Program-made: the position numbers and the translations under genes
Shown: positions 41,225 through 52,886 of the stretch, one piece after another
How the letters are laid out: each line of letters begins with the position of its first letter
Position numbering within the stretch: the stretch's first letter is position 1
The notes under the pieces: generated by a model
Database searches by the model: none
What the model was told of the DNA's origin: nothing
The model's input: only the letters and a program-made list of their open reading frames with translations
Origin: Thinopyrum elongatum
Lineage: Eukaryota; Streptophyta; Magnoliopsida; Poales; Poaceae
NCBI GenBank assembly: GCA_011799875.1
Contig: CM022298.1
Location: 258,347,757-258,411,756 of the forward strand
Direction: 5' to 3'
DNA: 64,000 bases

Positions 41225-44200
41225 TGTCGGCGTTCTGGGAACCAGGGTACCCAGACTTTCCTGCCTGCGGCCCATGGTGTGGCTCCATCGACGGCCTGGT
41301 ACGGCCCATCTACAAAGACTATCAAGACAAGACCCTCGCGAGGGGCCAAGCCTCGTGAGGCGGACGACGCCAAGACCTCCCAAGGGAGTGGCCTCCCCAG
41401 GCTGCCTCCTGAGGAGTGGAGATTCCTATGCAGGTGCCCAACCTCATGAGGTTGCGGTGACGTAGGCCGTGACGACCAAGGCCAGGCGGGCGCCAGCGGG
41501 CATAGGGAAGACAGTTTCCTCTTTGGTGCTAAGGAGGCAAGCGCGGGCGCGGGTTCCCGAGGACTCAGGCAAAGGTTTCCATTTCGGTGCAATGAGACCA
41601 AGACCGCCAGGATGGCAGGGAAGATGTCATCACCGAGCCCACCGTAGCGTCACGACCAGAAGCTTTGCAGGCGAAGACCACCTTTCATCAGGATAAGATG
41701 TACTACTTGTCCCCTTTCAAATTGGCTGTTGTGGAATCCCTTCCCGCCTATGTTTTGGGGAAGAGGACCAAGGCCACTATAAATATAGGTTAGCCACCAC
41801 CATAGAAGGGGATCCGAACCTCTCGACTCACTCCCTCACCAAAGCAGACCTCGCGAGGTTGTTCATCCCTTGTACTTGTTGTGGCACCCCATCTCAGAGC
41901 GACCGGTTTACCTTGCATTGCTAGCCCAGAGATCATGTCTTCTGGCAACACACAACAACTTGGTACAGAAAGACAACCGCTTTATTGAAGCATAGAGTCG
42001 ATATTACATCAAGTAGCAAGGCCAAGCAGCACACACGGTGCAGCTAAACATATGTACATTATTTAGTAGACATGAGCAGGGGCCTCGACATCACGACAAA
42101 GCTACGTGGCATCGGAAAGACGACGTAGAAGGACTCCATCTCACAGGGACACTGATGTGGACATGGTCTAGACTGCGATGCATGATGCAACTCCAACTCC
42201 GGTATGACTTCTCCTGAAACTGGCATGACACTCCAGGTGAGTACTTTGAATGTACTCGCAAGCTCACACAAATAAAGCAACAATGGCAAACAACAACAAT
42301 GATATTTAAGAAGGTTAAATGCAAGGACTAGCATGATACTCATGAAGTGATTGTGCTCATAATAGGGCCTTTCAGACCCGCTTACCATCTCGGTTACCTC
42401 GTAACCACGAACATCATCATGCCAAGCTGATCACCTCCGAATCACAACCGAAACCATCTCGATGGTCTCAACACCTTCACCAACATAACCAGTGCCACAA
42501 GTATATATTTAGTGTGCAAATTTAATATTTTTGTTGATCCATGGTGTGACCTACTACGAACTTGTGTCCATGACCGAGGACACGGCTATCGATAGATTAA
42601 ACACACTCTGCAGAGGTTAGCATGTTGTACCCACACCACGGAACCCATGGCCTCGGACTCCCATTCGGGTGGACCAACAGCATTCCGACAGAACCAATCT
42701 ATTGCGATGACACTCTCCCGGCCACTCCGACCAACTCCCCTTTGGGCTAAGTCATGGGTGGCCCTGATGCCACTCTGGACATCCAACGGCCACCGTCGTG
42801 GCAAAACAAATGGTCCCAAACAAGGACATGGTACCAAAACAACTACGGGCACACAAGGCTATGCCTGCCTACCGGACCAGGGTAGCGCAAGCGCATAACC
42901 TTCCCTAGTTGGAGGCACCGGCGAGAGGCATAACAATAGACCGAGAAAGGGCCGCCATAAAGGCAAATGTGGTTGCACTTGGGAAGCTCAATTCGGTGGC
43001 ACCCAAAAGCATGTTCAAGTTGGTTTATTATCAGGTTTCAACTTGCAAATAAATTTCACCGAGTCATAGTATGCCATGGAAATGCAATGAACTATATATG
43101 CACCATTTCAACATAATACCGATATGAACTAGCTCAAGCATAGTATAACATTACTTTACTGCATAAACTTAGTTATCCAACTATAATGCTACTGATAGCA
43201 GAACAAGCATAGCAAGAACATGAAACTAGCATCAAATGACTTTATAAGAATTTTCTATATGCATTTAAAATAACCATATTCAATTGAAAATCATAGTTAT
43301 TGAAATGACATTCTTGCAAATATTTGTGATGGCTTGCCTTAGTGCAGAGGAGGATCACACTCCTCCTGGTTCTCCTCAAGGCAACAAGTTCCTTCTGAAA
43401 ACAATTAAAATAGCAAAAACAAAATGTCACATAACACTGTTTAATGCACTAAAAAAAATCCACAGCAAGCAAAAATCTCATCTTTTGCATGCTGATAGAG
43501 GAGTTCAACACAAAACCAATGCAAAAAGAATCATATCATTTGGACTTATAGAATAGAAGTTAGAGCAGGTCAAAGTTTAGTCAAATTTCTGAATTTAAAT
43601 TGATTTTTAGAAAAATCAGAGAGGGGGTGACGTTGAAGGCGTAAACCAGCGGGGCGCCTCCACTCATACCGCTTCGGGAGGTGGTTTAGTGGCTGACCAG
43701 CGGGCCCCCGCAGTCAGGTTCAGAGAGAGAGAGAAACAGAGAGAGAGAGAGCGGCTCATCGCCGGTGGTTCCCCGGTGAGGAGGGCTCGGCTGCCGCCGG
43801 CGAGAGGGGGATGGAAGCGCAAGACAACGGCGAACCTGCACATACCCGTAGCTCGGCGAGAGGTGGACGGAGGGCGTCGTGGTGGTCATCTCCAGGGGCA
43901 TCGGCGGAGGAGGGCTCATCGGAGTTGTTGAATCCGGAGAGGCAGGGCCAGTCCAGCAGCTCCAGCAACACCAACGCGACCAGTGGAGCACCACGAGCAC
44001 GCCAGAGAGGTCAGAGGAAGACGAGGGGCGCCGGAGGAAGAAGAACACTGAGGCGGGGTCGATGGCGAGCTCTGGAGCAGAACGGCAGCCAGAGGCCCAC
44101 CTGGCCTGGCCGCTGCTATCTAGAGGAAGTGTGAGTGCCAGAGGCGGGTGGTAAGGCTGAATGAGCTCGGGGGGTCTATTTATAGCCGTGGCGATGGAGG

Positions 44201-45337
44201 GGATCGAGAGTGCCGGCGAGCTCTCTGGAAGTGGCGCACGGCGATGAGAGGGGTCGGAGAGAGGGGAAGAAGTGGCCAGGGGTCACGCGGCCACTGTGGG
44301 AGCTCGCAGCCGAACACAGGGCATGAAGGAAGGCGACGACAGGGAGCACGGGCTCACTGTGCGCTCGAGCACGACGTGCTCGTGATCGCTGCGGTGAGCT
44401 CCGGCATCAGCGAGCGCCAGCGAGGGGTCAGGGGTGATGAGACGAGGCTACAAGCGCTAGGCGGCGAGCTGGTTTGGCCTCGGGCGCGCGCATGGGCGAA
44501 ACAGAGGCCCTGGCGTCACCCAGAGCACGCCAAATGCATGCCAGCACCTCTGGACGAACGCGGTCACCGTGTGAACTCTGGATACGCAGTGCGCCGAGGA
44601 GTAAAATCATGTCTGGGAGCTTGTCCCTGTAGTGTTAGCTCTAGGAGAGGTGATGGCTCATTGCCAGGCCGACCAGATTGAATAAGAGAGCCTCAGCAAG
44701 TTTCTGGACAGAAACTTGTGAGCTAAGTAGAGAGGATTCTAGAGAGAGTTAGGAGCTGATCTTTGGGGTTTATGCTTATCTTAGGAGGGTAATGAAGCTC
44801 AAGAAAAATCAGCTCCAGATGATCAAGGAAAAATGTACTTCATGTACAAAGTACACTTTCTGACCAGAAAGGAAAAGATTTTCTGTAGCAAAAATATTCC
44901 AAATAACCATGCAATATTTTTGCACAGGGAGTTGGGCCAAGGTCCAAAGAATATTCAGGAATTTTCCCAGATTTTTGTGGTCAAGAAAAATGAGGGTTGC
45001 TTTGGAGTAGAAGTGAATGAAGGACTTAATTAGGGGGAACATGAATATTTTTCATTTAAGAAAAATATTCCCAAGGTCATATTTGGATATATCAGAGTGC
45101 AAGAGATGGGTTTGAATGTGAGATAAGTCAAACCAAAGAAATGCCCAAGTGATTAAGTCCAAATGAGTTGATTCAAACTCAAATCAAATTAAAAAATGCA
45201 ATAAAATCCAGAAAAAGAAAAAGGGCAAAAACCAGGGTGTCACACTTGTTCATCCTCAGCCCCTCGTGAGGCAAATCCACCACAAAGCAGGAGTAGGGTC
45301 TTATACCGCAAGGGTCTGCGGAGCCCTGAACCCGACA
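41225..45337 (+). repeat. 5' LTR of element G, split by solo LTR M
   Basis: The outer parts (41225-41879 and 45250-45337) join to about 743 bases and match the I LTR, including TATA (CCACTATAAATATAGG, about 41773-41788). It ends GAACCCGACA before the PBS (45338-45357). About 137 bases present in I between ACCGCAAGG and GGTCTGCGGAG are missing at about 45310, so most of the conserved CCCGAACCTGGG module and U5 is lost. The insertion M lies within it. Confidence 0.85.
41880..45244 (-). mobile_element. Solo LTR M (3365 bp) with perfect TSD cttgt
   Basis: The ends on the plus strand are TGTGGCACCCC and GGTGTCACA; the target duplication cttgt is exact (41875-41879, 45245-45249). No internal region or second LTR is present, so it is a solo LTR left by recombination. 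A minus-strand TATA (GGCTATAAATAG, 44187-44176) and a CT/GA-rich leader (43715-43755) point to minus orientation (start TGTGACACCC). GC-rich ORFs at 43690-44680 are judged fortuitous. The family differs from all other LTRs here. Confidence 0.9.
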
Positions 45338-45409
45338 TTTGGCGCGCCAGGTAGGGGCGTGTCGAAGCCCCTCTTCCACCGTTCACTCTGCCGCCGTTCC
45401 GTCGTTCCT

Positions 45410-47113
45410 ATGTCTGATGCTCGCCATGTCCGTGCTGAGTGCTGGGCCGCTCGTGTCGCCCAGACGGCACCCGTGGGCAACGGCGCTCCTCACCGCTCTG
45501 CCTCCCCGGTGGCTAACGCCGCCACCGACCCTGCTGCTCGTGAACAGCAGGACTCATTGCTGCCACCGTCCGTGCGGCGTGACAGCCGCACCGCGACCCC
45601 ATCACCCACTCCGGCCACGGCGTCGTCTTCTCACATTCGTCGCGGGCCGGCGAACACGTAGGCTACGCTGCTCATGGCGTGTGAGCTTCTGCGCTATCGT
45701 CTGGCCAACGACCTCTACGATGAATGGCTTGGCCGCATCGTCGAGCTCATCAACACCACCGGTGAACCTCCTGCACCGTCCCATTTGCCTCGTCCTCCGC
45801 TGTCCCTGGCGGGTGATGTGGCCCAGGGCGCACCTCCTCCACCTCCTCTGCACGGCTTGGACCCCGAGCCCAGGCGGCAGGAACCCGAGCGCGACTCGCT
45901 GCACAGAGCGCCAACGCGCGATGAGGGAAGTTGTCTGGTGGTTCAGCGGCCCCAAGGAGAAGCACGCGCGCTTCCAGCACCGCCGCGTCAAGACCGCGTG
46001 CCACCAGAGGCGATGGCGCATGGGCGACAAGATAAAGCTCCCCCCATGCAGCCGGCCCCTATGAGTGCGGCAGGCTGCCGTGCTTTCACCCCGGAACTGC
46101 GTCGCGTCGTATGGCCCGGCAAGTTCAAACTGGATATGCCTCCGCACTATGATGGCACTCCTGATCCCGCGGAGTTTCTCCAGCTCTACGAGCTAAGCAA
46201 CGAGGCGGCAAACGGCAACGACAAGGTCATGGCGAACTGGTTCCCCATGGCCCTCAAGGACGGCGCTCATTCTTGGCTCCTGAACCTCCCGGTGGGGTCA
46301 ATCTCCTCCTGGGACCAGCTCCGCGAGCGCTTCATCGCCAACTTCTAGGGCACTCGCGACCGCGCTCCTACAGCAGGTGACCTGCGGCACATAAAGCAGC
46401 AGCCGGGCGAGACCTTGCACAAGTACATACAGCGCTTCACAAACGTTTGCCTCAAGATCCCTAAGATGTCGGACAAGGCCATCATTTCGGCATTCTCTGA
46501 GGGCGTCTGGGATGTCAAGATGAAGGAGGAGCTCTCCATGCACGAGGATCTGTGATCGTCCTTGGAAATGTTCAACATAGCAACCAGGTGCGCGAGGGCA
46601 GAGGAAGGTCGCCTCTCCCTCCTGGAGCTCCCGGTGGTCGATTTTGAAGACAAGAAGGCCAAGGCTAAGGAAGTGAAGCGCAAGGGCCCCACCGTGCTAG
46701 CCGCGGAGCCCGAGATAAAGCTCGGCTGCGACCACGGCGAATCCTCCATGGGCAATCGCCCATTCTGCTTCTTCCACAACGTCCACAGCCACAACACCAA
46801 CGACTGCCAGGAGCTCAGGGCAATCCGCGACGGTGCCTCGACCGCCGTCCCGAGCACAGCGACCGTGGCTACGGCCGTGGAGGAGGCCGTGGTGGTGGCC
46901 GCTGGAACAACCGCGACCTCCGCCAGGACTGGCGTGATCAGCCTTGTGAGGACCACTCACAGGGCCAGCCTCATGAAGGCCCCTAGCGTGATCAGCCTCG
47001 TGAGGACCGTCCTCACGGCAATGCTGGCCTTCTTCCACTGCCGCCGCCTCCAAGGAGAAACGATGACAACCGCCAACATGATGGGGCTGGGGGCTTCCAG
47101 GAGCCACACATGA
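45410..47113 (+). pseudogene. Gag of element G
   Basis: A single frame from ATG 45410 (MSDARHVRAECWAA) covers the whole gag, with stops TAG 45659-45661, TAG 46346-46348 and TGA 46553-46555. The gag core reads FTPELRRVVWPGKFKLDMPP, HYDGTPDPAEFLQLYE, NWFPMALKDGAHSWLLNLP, QQPGETLHKYIQRFTNVC. The nucleocapsid knuckle is FCFFHNVHSHNTNDC (C-X2-H-X4-H-X4-C). The first stop stands where element I has CAG. This is the most complete gag in the window. Confidence 0.88.
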
Positions 47114-47883
47114 TTGCCTGCATCCTGGGTGGTGCTCAGGCCCCCGCCTCTCATCGCATCTTCAAGCAGTTCGCTCGCGAGGTGAACGTGGCCCTTCCCA
47201 AGCTTGAGGCATCACGTCCCCTCAGGTGGTCCAAGTACGCCATCACCTTCGACTCTACGGACCAGCTCAAGTGTTCAGCCACCGCTGGCGCGCTCCCGAT
47301 GCTCTGCGCACCGACCATCAGCAACGTCCTCGTCACCGAAACGCTCATCGATGGTGGTGCGGGGCTCAATGTTCTCTCTATCGAGATGTTCGAGATGCTC
47401 CAGGTGCCCTACGACCAGCTTCAGCCTACCAAGCCCTTCTCAGGAGTTACCGACGGCTCCACCATCCCCATAGGGCAGATCCGCCTCCCCATCACCTTTG
47501 GCAAGTGTGACAACTACAACCCCGAGCTCATCGACTTCAACGTTGCCCACATCCGCCTCCCGTACAACACCATCCTCGAGTATCCGGCCCTCGCCAAGTT
47601 CATGGCGGTGATGCACCACGGCCACAATGTCCTCAAGATGCTAGGGAGTGGCGGCATCATCACGGTCGCCTGCGACGAAAAGGCCGCGGTGTGCTCCCTC
47701 GAGCGTGCCTACCAAGCTACGGCGGTCAAGAACTCTGACGACGAGGGTGCCATCCGGCCTCCTGAGGCCATCCCCAAGAAGAAGAAGCAGCTCCTGCCCA
47801 AGGGCCGCCAGGAGGTTGGGGCGCCCAACGATCGTGCCTCAGGCCCCGCGCCCACTGTTGGGGTGCCCTTCCCTCTCGCATAG
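47110..47883 (+). CDS. Aspartic protease region, element G (open)
   Basis: An uninterrupted ORF of 257 codons, overlapping the gag end by 4 bases in another frame. It reads ILGGAQAPASHRIFKQFARE, FDSTDQLKCSATAGALPMLC, the active-site block TLIDGGAGLNVLSIEMF, IPIGQIRLPITFGKCDN and LPYNTILEYPALAKFMAV, then a Lys-rich linker. A change of frame between gag and pol could be original or a decay event. The copy lacks functional RT and integrase, so it is not autonomous. Confidence 0.82.
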   Translation: MIACILGGAQAPASHRIFKQFAREVNVALPKLEASRPLRWSKYAITFDSTDQLKCSATAGALPMLCAPTISNVLVTETLIDGGAGLNVLSIEMFEMLQVPYDQLQPTKPFSGVTDGSTIPIGQIRLPITFGKCDNYNPELIDFNVAHIRLPYNTILEYPALAKFMAVMHHGHNVLKMLGSGGIITVACDEKAAVCSLERAYQATAVKNSDDEGAIRPPEAIPKKKKQLLPKGRQEVGAPNDRASGPAPTVGVPFPLA

Positions 47884-48480
47884 GAAGGCACGCCCGGTGC
47901 CCCTCTCAGGATGGGCTCAGGGGCTCTTGTCTGGAGGGCCTTTGACCTGACCAGCGTCATGAGGGAGGCGTTTGGGCACCATGTGGGGGCGTGCTTCGAC
48001 CCGCACCTCCGTGAGCAAGGCGCAAGGCGTGAGGCTCTAAGCGCTCAGGAGTTCATCACCAAGGTGATCAAGGAGCTTCAGGAGGCGCGAGCCATGTGTG
48101 GCAAGCGTCGCCCCGCACCATCCAGTGCAGCTGCCACCCCTGACATGGGTGGCAACTTGTGCGTCTGCATCAACATCCCAGGCCTTAACAGGGCTGCTTC
48201 TCAGGAGCTGTTCTGGCCGTCCCATGTCAGCCAGAGTGGGGGCTACCACTACAGCTACGTCCACATGCCGTTCGGCCTGCTGAACGCGGCCGCCTCGTAC
48301 CACCATCTCATGTAGGGTGTCCTGGTGGCTCACGATGCAAGGCGCCAGGCGGTCTTGGCAGAGGAGGTGTCGGACCCTCGCGAGCTCCCCGGACGCCCAG
48401 GGCCTTCTGGGCCTCAGGAGCCAGCCGGCTCGTGAGGAGCGATCTCTGCAGCACGCGTCTTCTACAACGATGGTGCCACG
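47884..48480 (+). pseudogene. Internally deleted reverse transcriptase remnant, element G
   Basis: After a TAG (47881-47883) the frame gives ALSAQEFITKVIKELQEA, then CVCINIPGLNRA (related to CIDFTNFNKAC), and then jumps to YSYVHMPFGLLNAAASYHHL (related to the YGTYCFVRMPFGLKGSGSTF block). The palm segment with LDAYSGYHQI is largely missing and no YMDD follows. A TAG stands at 48313-48315. All RNase H and integrase sequence is absent downstream. Confidence 0.75.
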
Positions 48481-49285
48481 TGACTTTTTGGTTTGTTCAG
48501 TTGAGGGCGCCCCTCAGGCTGCATCATCCTCAAGCTGTCAGGGCCCGCCCTACAGCCTGTATCGTTTTGCGCATGTATCAGAACTGGCTTCACCTTTTAT
48601 GAATTTCTTAAATATTGCAACCTTCATGTTCGGTGTTTCACCACCATGAATGTTGTGCACCCTCACAAACCTGCCCGCGAACGCCTCATGATTAAGCACT
48701 AGCACGGTGTTTGTGCTCGGGTCTGTCCCTGCAGCGTCGCTAAACCCAAGTGGCCGAGCTCTGTCTCGCGGGCCACTCCCGTGCACGTCACCTCCCGTGG
48801 TCCTTGGTGCCTTGTTCTTGCATGAGCTAATCGAGAGTGGATGAGTTAGGGCACATGACCCGGTGCCTCGTCACCGCGGGAGCCATGCGCCGATGGTCTT
48901 TCTTTAGGATTGTTGCATGAGAAGACTGGGCACGATGTCTGTGCTCAGGTCCGTCCCTGCAGCATCGATAAACCCAACGCCTGAGCTCTGTCTGGTGGGC
49001 CGGCGCGGTTCACGTCACCTCCTAGGGTCGTTGGTGTCTGGCCTTCTCATGCGATGTCCTCTGGAGATTCACTCGGCATAGGCCACCTCAACATCTCGCA
49101 GGTTTGTTACAAGCGCCCCGCGTTGGAAGTTCTGGCGCAACCTACCTTGAGGTAGGGCCTCGTGAGTCCTGCGCTGGCTCACGAGTGCCCAGATACACCT
49201 CCTCCGGTTCTACCATGCTAGCCACGTGTACGAACGGAGCTATACATGCCTCGGAGTCGCCCCCGAGGGAACTCCCACCCACGCA
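48481..49285. other. Noncoding remnant downstream of broken RT, element G
   Basis: No supported ORF. It contains a diverged direct repeat of about 140 bases (about 48690-48835 and 48925-49065; shared GCTCRGGTCYGTCCCTGCAG and GAGCTCTGTCT words), 230 bases apart. It corresponds in position to the deleted RNase H-integrase part, but no pol motif was recognised. Confidence 0.5.
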
Positions 49286-49440
49286 CCAGTGGAAGCCTCA
49301 TGCTCTGCGCTGGCGGATGACACGGTCGAGGAGCGACTATGCGCACACACCAGTGGAAGCCCCATGCTCTGCGCTGGCGGATGACACAGTCAAGGAGCGG
49401 CTATGCCCACGCTAGAGTGGAAGCACCATGCTCTGCGCTG
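49286..49440. repeat. Tandem repeat, 64 bp unit, about 2.4 copies
   Basis: Units begin CCAGTGGAAGCCTCATGCTC (49286), CCAGTGGAAGCCCCATGCTC (49350) and AGAGTGGAAGCACCATGCTC (49414). Each contains TGCGCTGG. The first two are nearly identical over the unit. Confidence 0.85.
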
Positions 49441-49687
49441 GTGAAAATACAACTGAGGGCGCCCTCGTGGCCGCACCAACCTCAGGACAGCCTCTCGACT
49501 CTTCGCCCGGTAACACCTCATAGCTTTTCCCCCGGAAGATCGCGCGAGGGGGCTGGACACGCGCCGCCCTACCAGGTACAGGTACCTGGTCTTCTCGCGT
49601 TCCCCCCAGGAGAAAGCTGGTGAGCAAGGTATGGAGGACTTCGGATTAGCTTGGACGGCTGCTCGCTTTTCCTTCATGAGGGTCGTT

Positions 49688-49996
49688 CGTACGTCAAGGG
49701 GGACCCCTTAGCATCGCGCCTTAGGGGCCTCACTGGTCACATAGCCCCTCACCCCTTGGTCTCGTCCTGGTGATCTGGACGCCCCAACAGCGGTTGAGGT
49801 ATGCACGGGGATGGGCCCTGTCGACGCAGAACATTGAGGCTATTCGTACGTCAAGGGGGACCCCTGAGCATCGCGACTCAGGGGCCTCACTTGTCACGTA
49901 GCCCCTCGCCCCTTGGCCTCGTCCTGGTGATCCGGATGCCCCAACGGTGGTCGAGGTATGCGCGGGGCTGGGCCCTGCCGACGCAGAACGCTAAGG
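49688..49996. repeat. Tandem duplication, 157 bp unit, two copies
   Basis: Copies start CGTACGTCAAGGGGGACCCC at 49688 and 49845. Both continue with GCATCGCG, AGGGGCCTCACT, CACATAGCCCC or CACGTAGCCCC, TCGTCCTGGTGAT, and GGGCCCTG.CGACGCAGAAC. Identity is about 90% by eye. It lies just before the 3' end of the antisense gene of G. Confidence 0.85.
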
Positions 49997-50129
49997 CAAA
50001 TAGGAAGCAAACCGAGCACGGAAAAGAGATCGTGGAGTTCCAGCAAGTTATTACAAAACATAATGTTCCACAAATTCAAGCAGAAGTTCTTACGCCTCCG
50101 TGAGGCACGATTAATGTTGCAGGGTCGAA

Positions 50130-51699
50130 CTAAGAAGAGGCACCACCACCACCTTGGCCACTACCGCCGCCCGCCTTTGTTGTTGGAAGCCCGTCATTGA
50201 TGACGCTGCCACCATCTTCGCTGCCGCCAGCCTCCTCCGCCGGGGCTTCGGGGTCGGGGATGCAGAGGAACTTCCCCAGCAGGGCATCCACTTGCCCCTT
50301 CACGGCCTCAGCAGCAGTACGACACTCAAGAGCCACCGGTTCGATCAGTGTGCTGAGTTCGAAGCCTAGGTCCCGGAGGTGGAGGTGGCTGAAGACGCGC
50401 GTCACGGCCGTGGTAAAGAGCTAGCAGCACTCCCCCTCCACACAAGAGTCCACTCCAGCGGCGGCACCCTCAAGTGCCTTAACAAGCTTGGGGAAAAACT
50501 CGGCAAGGCCGTCCTCAGGAGTCGCCAGTGGCTCTTTGTACCCTCCCCTGCAGATGGAGCACAGCGCCTCACGAGACTGGAGCTCGAGGGAGAGGAAGGC
50601 CTCGCGTTCCACGGCTGCTGTTTTCTCGGCGGCGGCAAGGGCCTTCTCCTGGACCTCCAGCTGGGCCGTCGCCTCGGAGACACGCCGGGCATGGTACGCC
50701 TGGGCCTTGTCCACCTCCTCCTTCAGCTTGCCCAGGCGGTCCCACTCCATGGCTTGGTCAGCGGTCGCTTGGGCTAGCTTGGCGTTGCGGTCAGCGAGTG
50801 TCGCTTCACGGGCCTTGAGGTCCTCCTCTCGCTGCTGAAGCTATTGGGTGCAGGCAGCCTACTCCTCACGAAGAGCCTTCAGCTCAGCCTCCACCTTGTC
50901 GCAACGCTCCTTGGTGGACGCCGCATCAGCCAGCGCTGCATCGCGAGCCCTCGTGGCTTCGTTGGCCTCCCTCTAGCTCTCCACGGAGGCAGCCTCAGCC
51001 CGGCCCCAGGCCGTCCTAGCGGACATGTTGGCCTGGAGCCACCTCGAGATCAGCCCCATGCGCTCCTTCACCAGGCACCTATCGGCGTCTTGGAGATCGG
51101 TCCGGAGCTGATCTAGCGCGGCGTAGGCTTCCTCCAGAGCCCCGGGCCTTACGAGGGGGCTGCAGTCCGCTAGTATAAGGGCCTGGGGAGGAGGCGGCAC
51201 TAGCGCCGGTGCCAGGGTGGCAGCCGCGAGGGCATCTTGGGGCACTGGAGCCTCCGAACCCCCCGTGGGCAGTATGAGGATGGACGGCTCCGGGGCCTGC
51301 TAGCCCGTGCGGGCAGATTCCTCCTGAGGTTCCACCGCCATGCCTTGGTGGGCCCGCTCCATCGCGAGGGGGCACGAGGCGACCTCCTCCGCCAGTGTCA
51401 AAGCCGGCACCGTTGTGGCGAGCGGTGGCGCCTCCGGGGTCCTGGCCCCTTCCTTCCTCTTCTTCACCACAATGCCAATCCTGGTCAACAGGAGGGGAGC
51501 GCTGTGGGCATGGTATCAAAGGGCGACAAACAAAAACAAGGTAAAGCACTTACTCATCAGGGGCAATGTACACCCTCTTCCTAGCCAAGGCTGGGGCGCC
51601 TCCGGTCTTCCTGGGCGCGGCCTTTGCCGCGTCTTGGGGGTTGGCGGGGCGCATGTCGGTCGGCCTCGGTGCGGCATGAATGGTTGGCGAGGCTGAGGC
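50130..51699 (-). pseudogene. Additional antisense gene of element G, C-terminal half (coiled coil)
   Basis: Minus-strand exons run 51699-51554 (ending APDE before GTAAGT) and 51480-50130 (acceptor TTGACCAG). They encode VVKKRKEGARTPEAPPL, a Pro/Ala-rich stretch, a long coiled coil (LEEAYAALDQLRTDLQDADR through KLKEEVDKAQAYHARRV), then a C-terminal domain (TPEDGLAEFFPKLVKALEGA; LRDLGFELSTLIEP). Stops include TAG 51301-51303, 50977-50979, 50862-50864 and 50421-50423. A homologue, also with the intron at PDE/TDE, is in element H (52887-55650). The N-terminal half is cut off by the LTR of H at 51700. It is antisense to the G gag and protease. Confidence 0.75.
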
Positions 51700-52575
51700 T
51701 ATCGGATTCAGGGCTCCGCAGACCCAAAGGGGGTTCGAACTCTGGGGCGTGTGCAAAGAACTCAACCTAACCAGCCAACCGAACGCGCCGCCCTACAGCC
51801 TAGCTCGAAGAACAGGGAAGAAAAAGGACACGGCAGTTTACCCAGGTTTGGGCCACCTTGTGGTGTAATACCCTACTCCTGCTTGGGGTGGATTAGCCTC
51901 ACGAGGGGCTGAGGATGAACTAGTACAGTGGATGAACAAGCTCGCGAGGCTTGCTCTGGTGAGGATGAGTGGTTCTGGGTCCGATTCCCCTCCTCTCTAT
52001 GGTGGTGGCTAACCTACTTATAGTGGCCTTGGTCCTCTTCCCCGAAAACGAAGGCGGGAAGGGATTCCACAACAGCCAAATTTGAAGGGGGACAAGTAAT
52101 ACATCTTATCCTGACGAAAGGTGGTCTTCGCTTGCAAATCTTCTGGTCGTGACATCATGGTGGGATCGGTAATGACATTCGTCCTGCCGCCCTGGCGGTC
52201 CTGGTCTCATTGCACAGGAATGGAAACCTTTGGGTGATTCCTCGAGACCCCGCGCCTGTGCTTGCCTCCTTAGCACCAAAGAGGAAACCTGCTGCTCTAC
52301 GCCCGCTGGCGCCCGCCTGGCCTTGGTCGTCATGGCTTGCGTCACCTTCACCTCATGAGATGGGTACCTGCATAGAAATCTCTGCTCCTCTGGAGCCAGC
52401 CTAGGGAGGCCGCTCCCTCCGGAGGTCTTGATGCTGTCCGCCTCACGAGGCTTGGCCCCTCGCGAGGGTCTTGTCTTGAAGGTGCTGTAGATAGGCCGTA
52501 CCAGGCCGTCGATGGAGCCACGCCGTGGGCTGCAGGTAGGCAAGTCTGGGTACCCTGGTTCCCAGAACGCCGACA
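51700..52575 (-). repeat. 3' LTR of element H (876 bp)
   Basis: Plus-strand text starts TATCGGATTCAGGGCTCC (TG changed to TA) and ends GAACGCCGACA. The length equals that of the C LTRs, and text and orientation match. A polypurine tract follows (rc CCAGGGGCTAC, at 52576-52586), and then 170 bases homologous to those after the C 3' LTR. The left target copy would be gaggc (51695-51699). A minus-strand TATA-like CACTATAAGTAGG lies at about 52013-52025. Confidence 0.9.
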
Positions 52576-52886
52576 GTAGCCCCTGGGCCCAAGGCGCGCT
52601 CGGACATGGCTTAGAGGCGAAGCCAAAGGGCAAGGGCAAAGCACCACGGGCCCCAATCGCCTGTGGACTGAGCCGACGCATGGCGCTTGATGGGACGTGG
52701 GCTTCTCCACTTCCGCATGCCACCTCGGCAACTGCTCCAGGCTGACAAAAAGGTTGGCGCTCACCCCCGAGCCTTCATTGCCTTCCCTCCGTCTTGCTCA
52801 GATCCCCTTTCCTCTTGCCGAGAACACCTCCAGATCCGGTCGAATCCCCCTGCCTTGCTTCGTCTTTTTCCCCATGTTCTTCGCCA

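Noticed and set aside
42100..43560. Short ORFs read as possible small genes
   Set aside because: AT-rich part of solo LTR M; no start context, homology or conservation visible.
43689..44681. Plus-strand ORFs of 80-177 codons
   Set aside because: They fall in the solo LTR M around its minus-strand TATA and leader; GC-rich composition explains the open frames.
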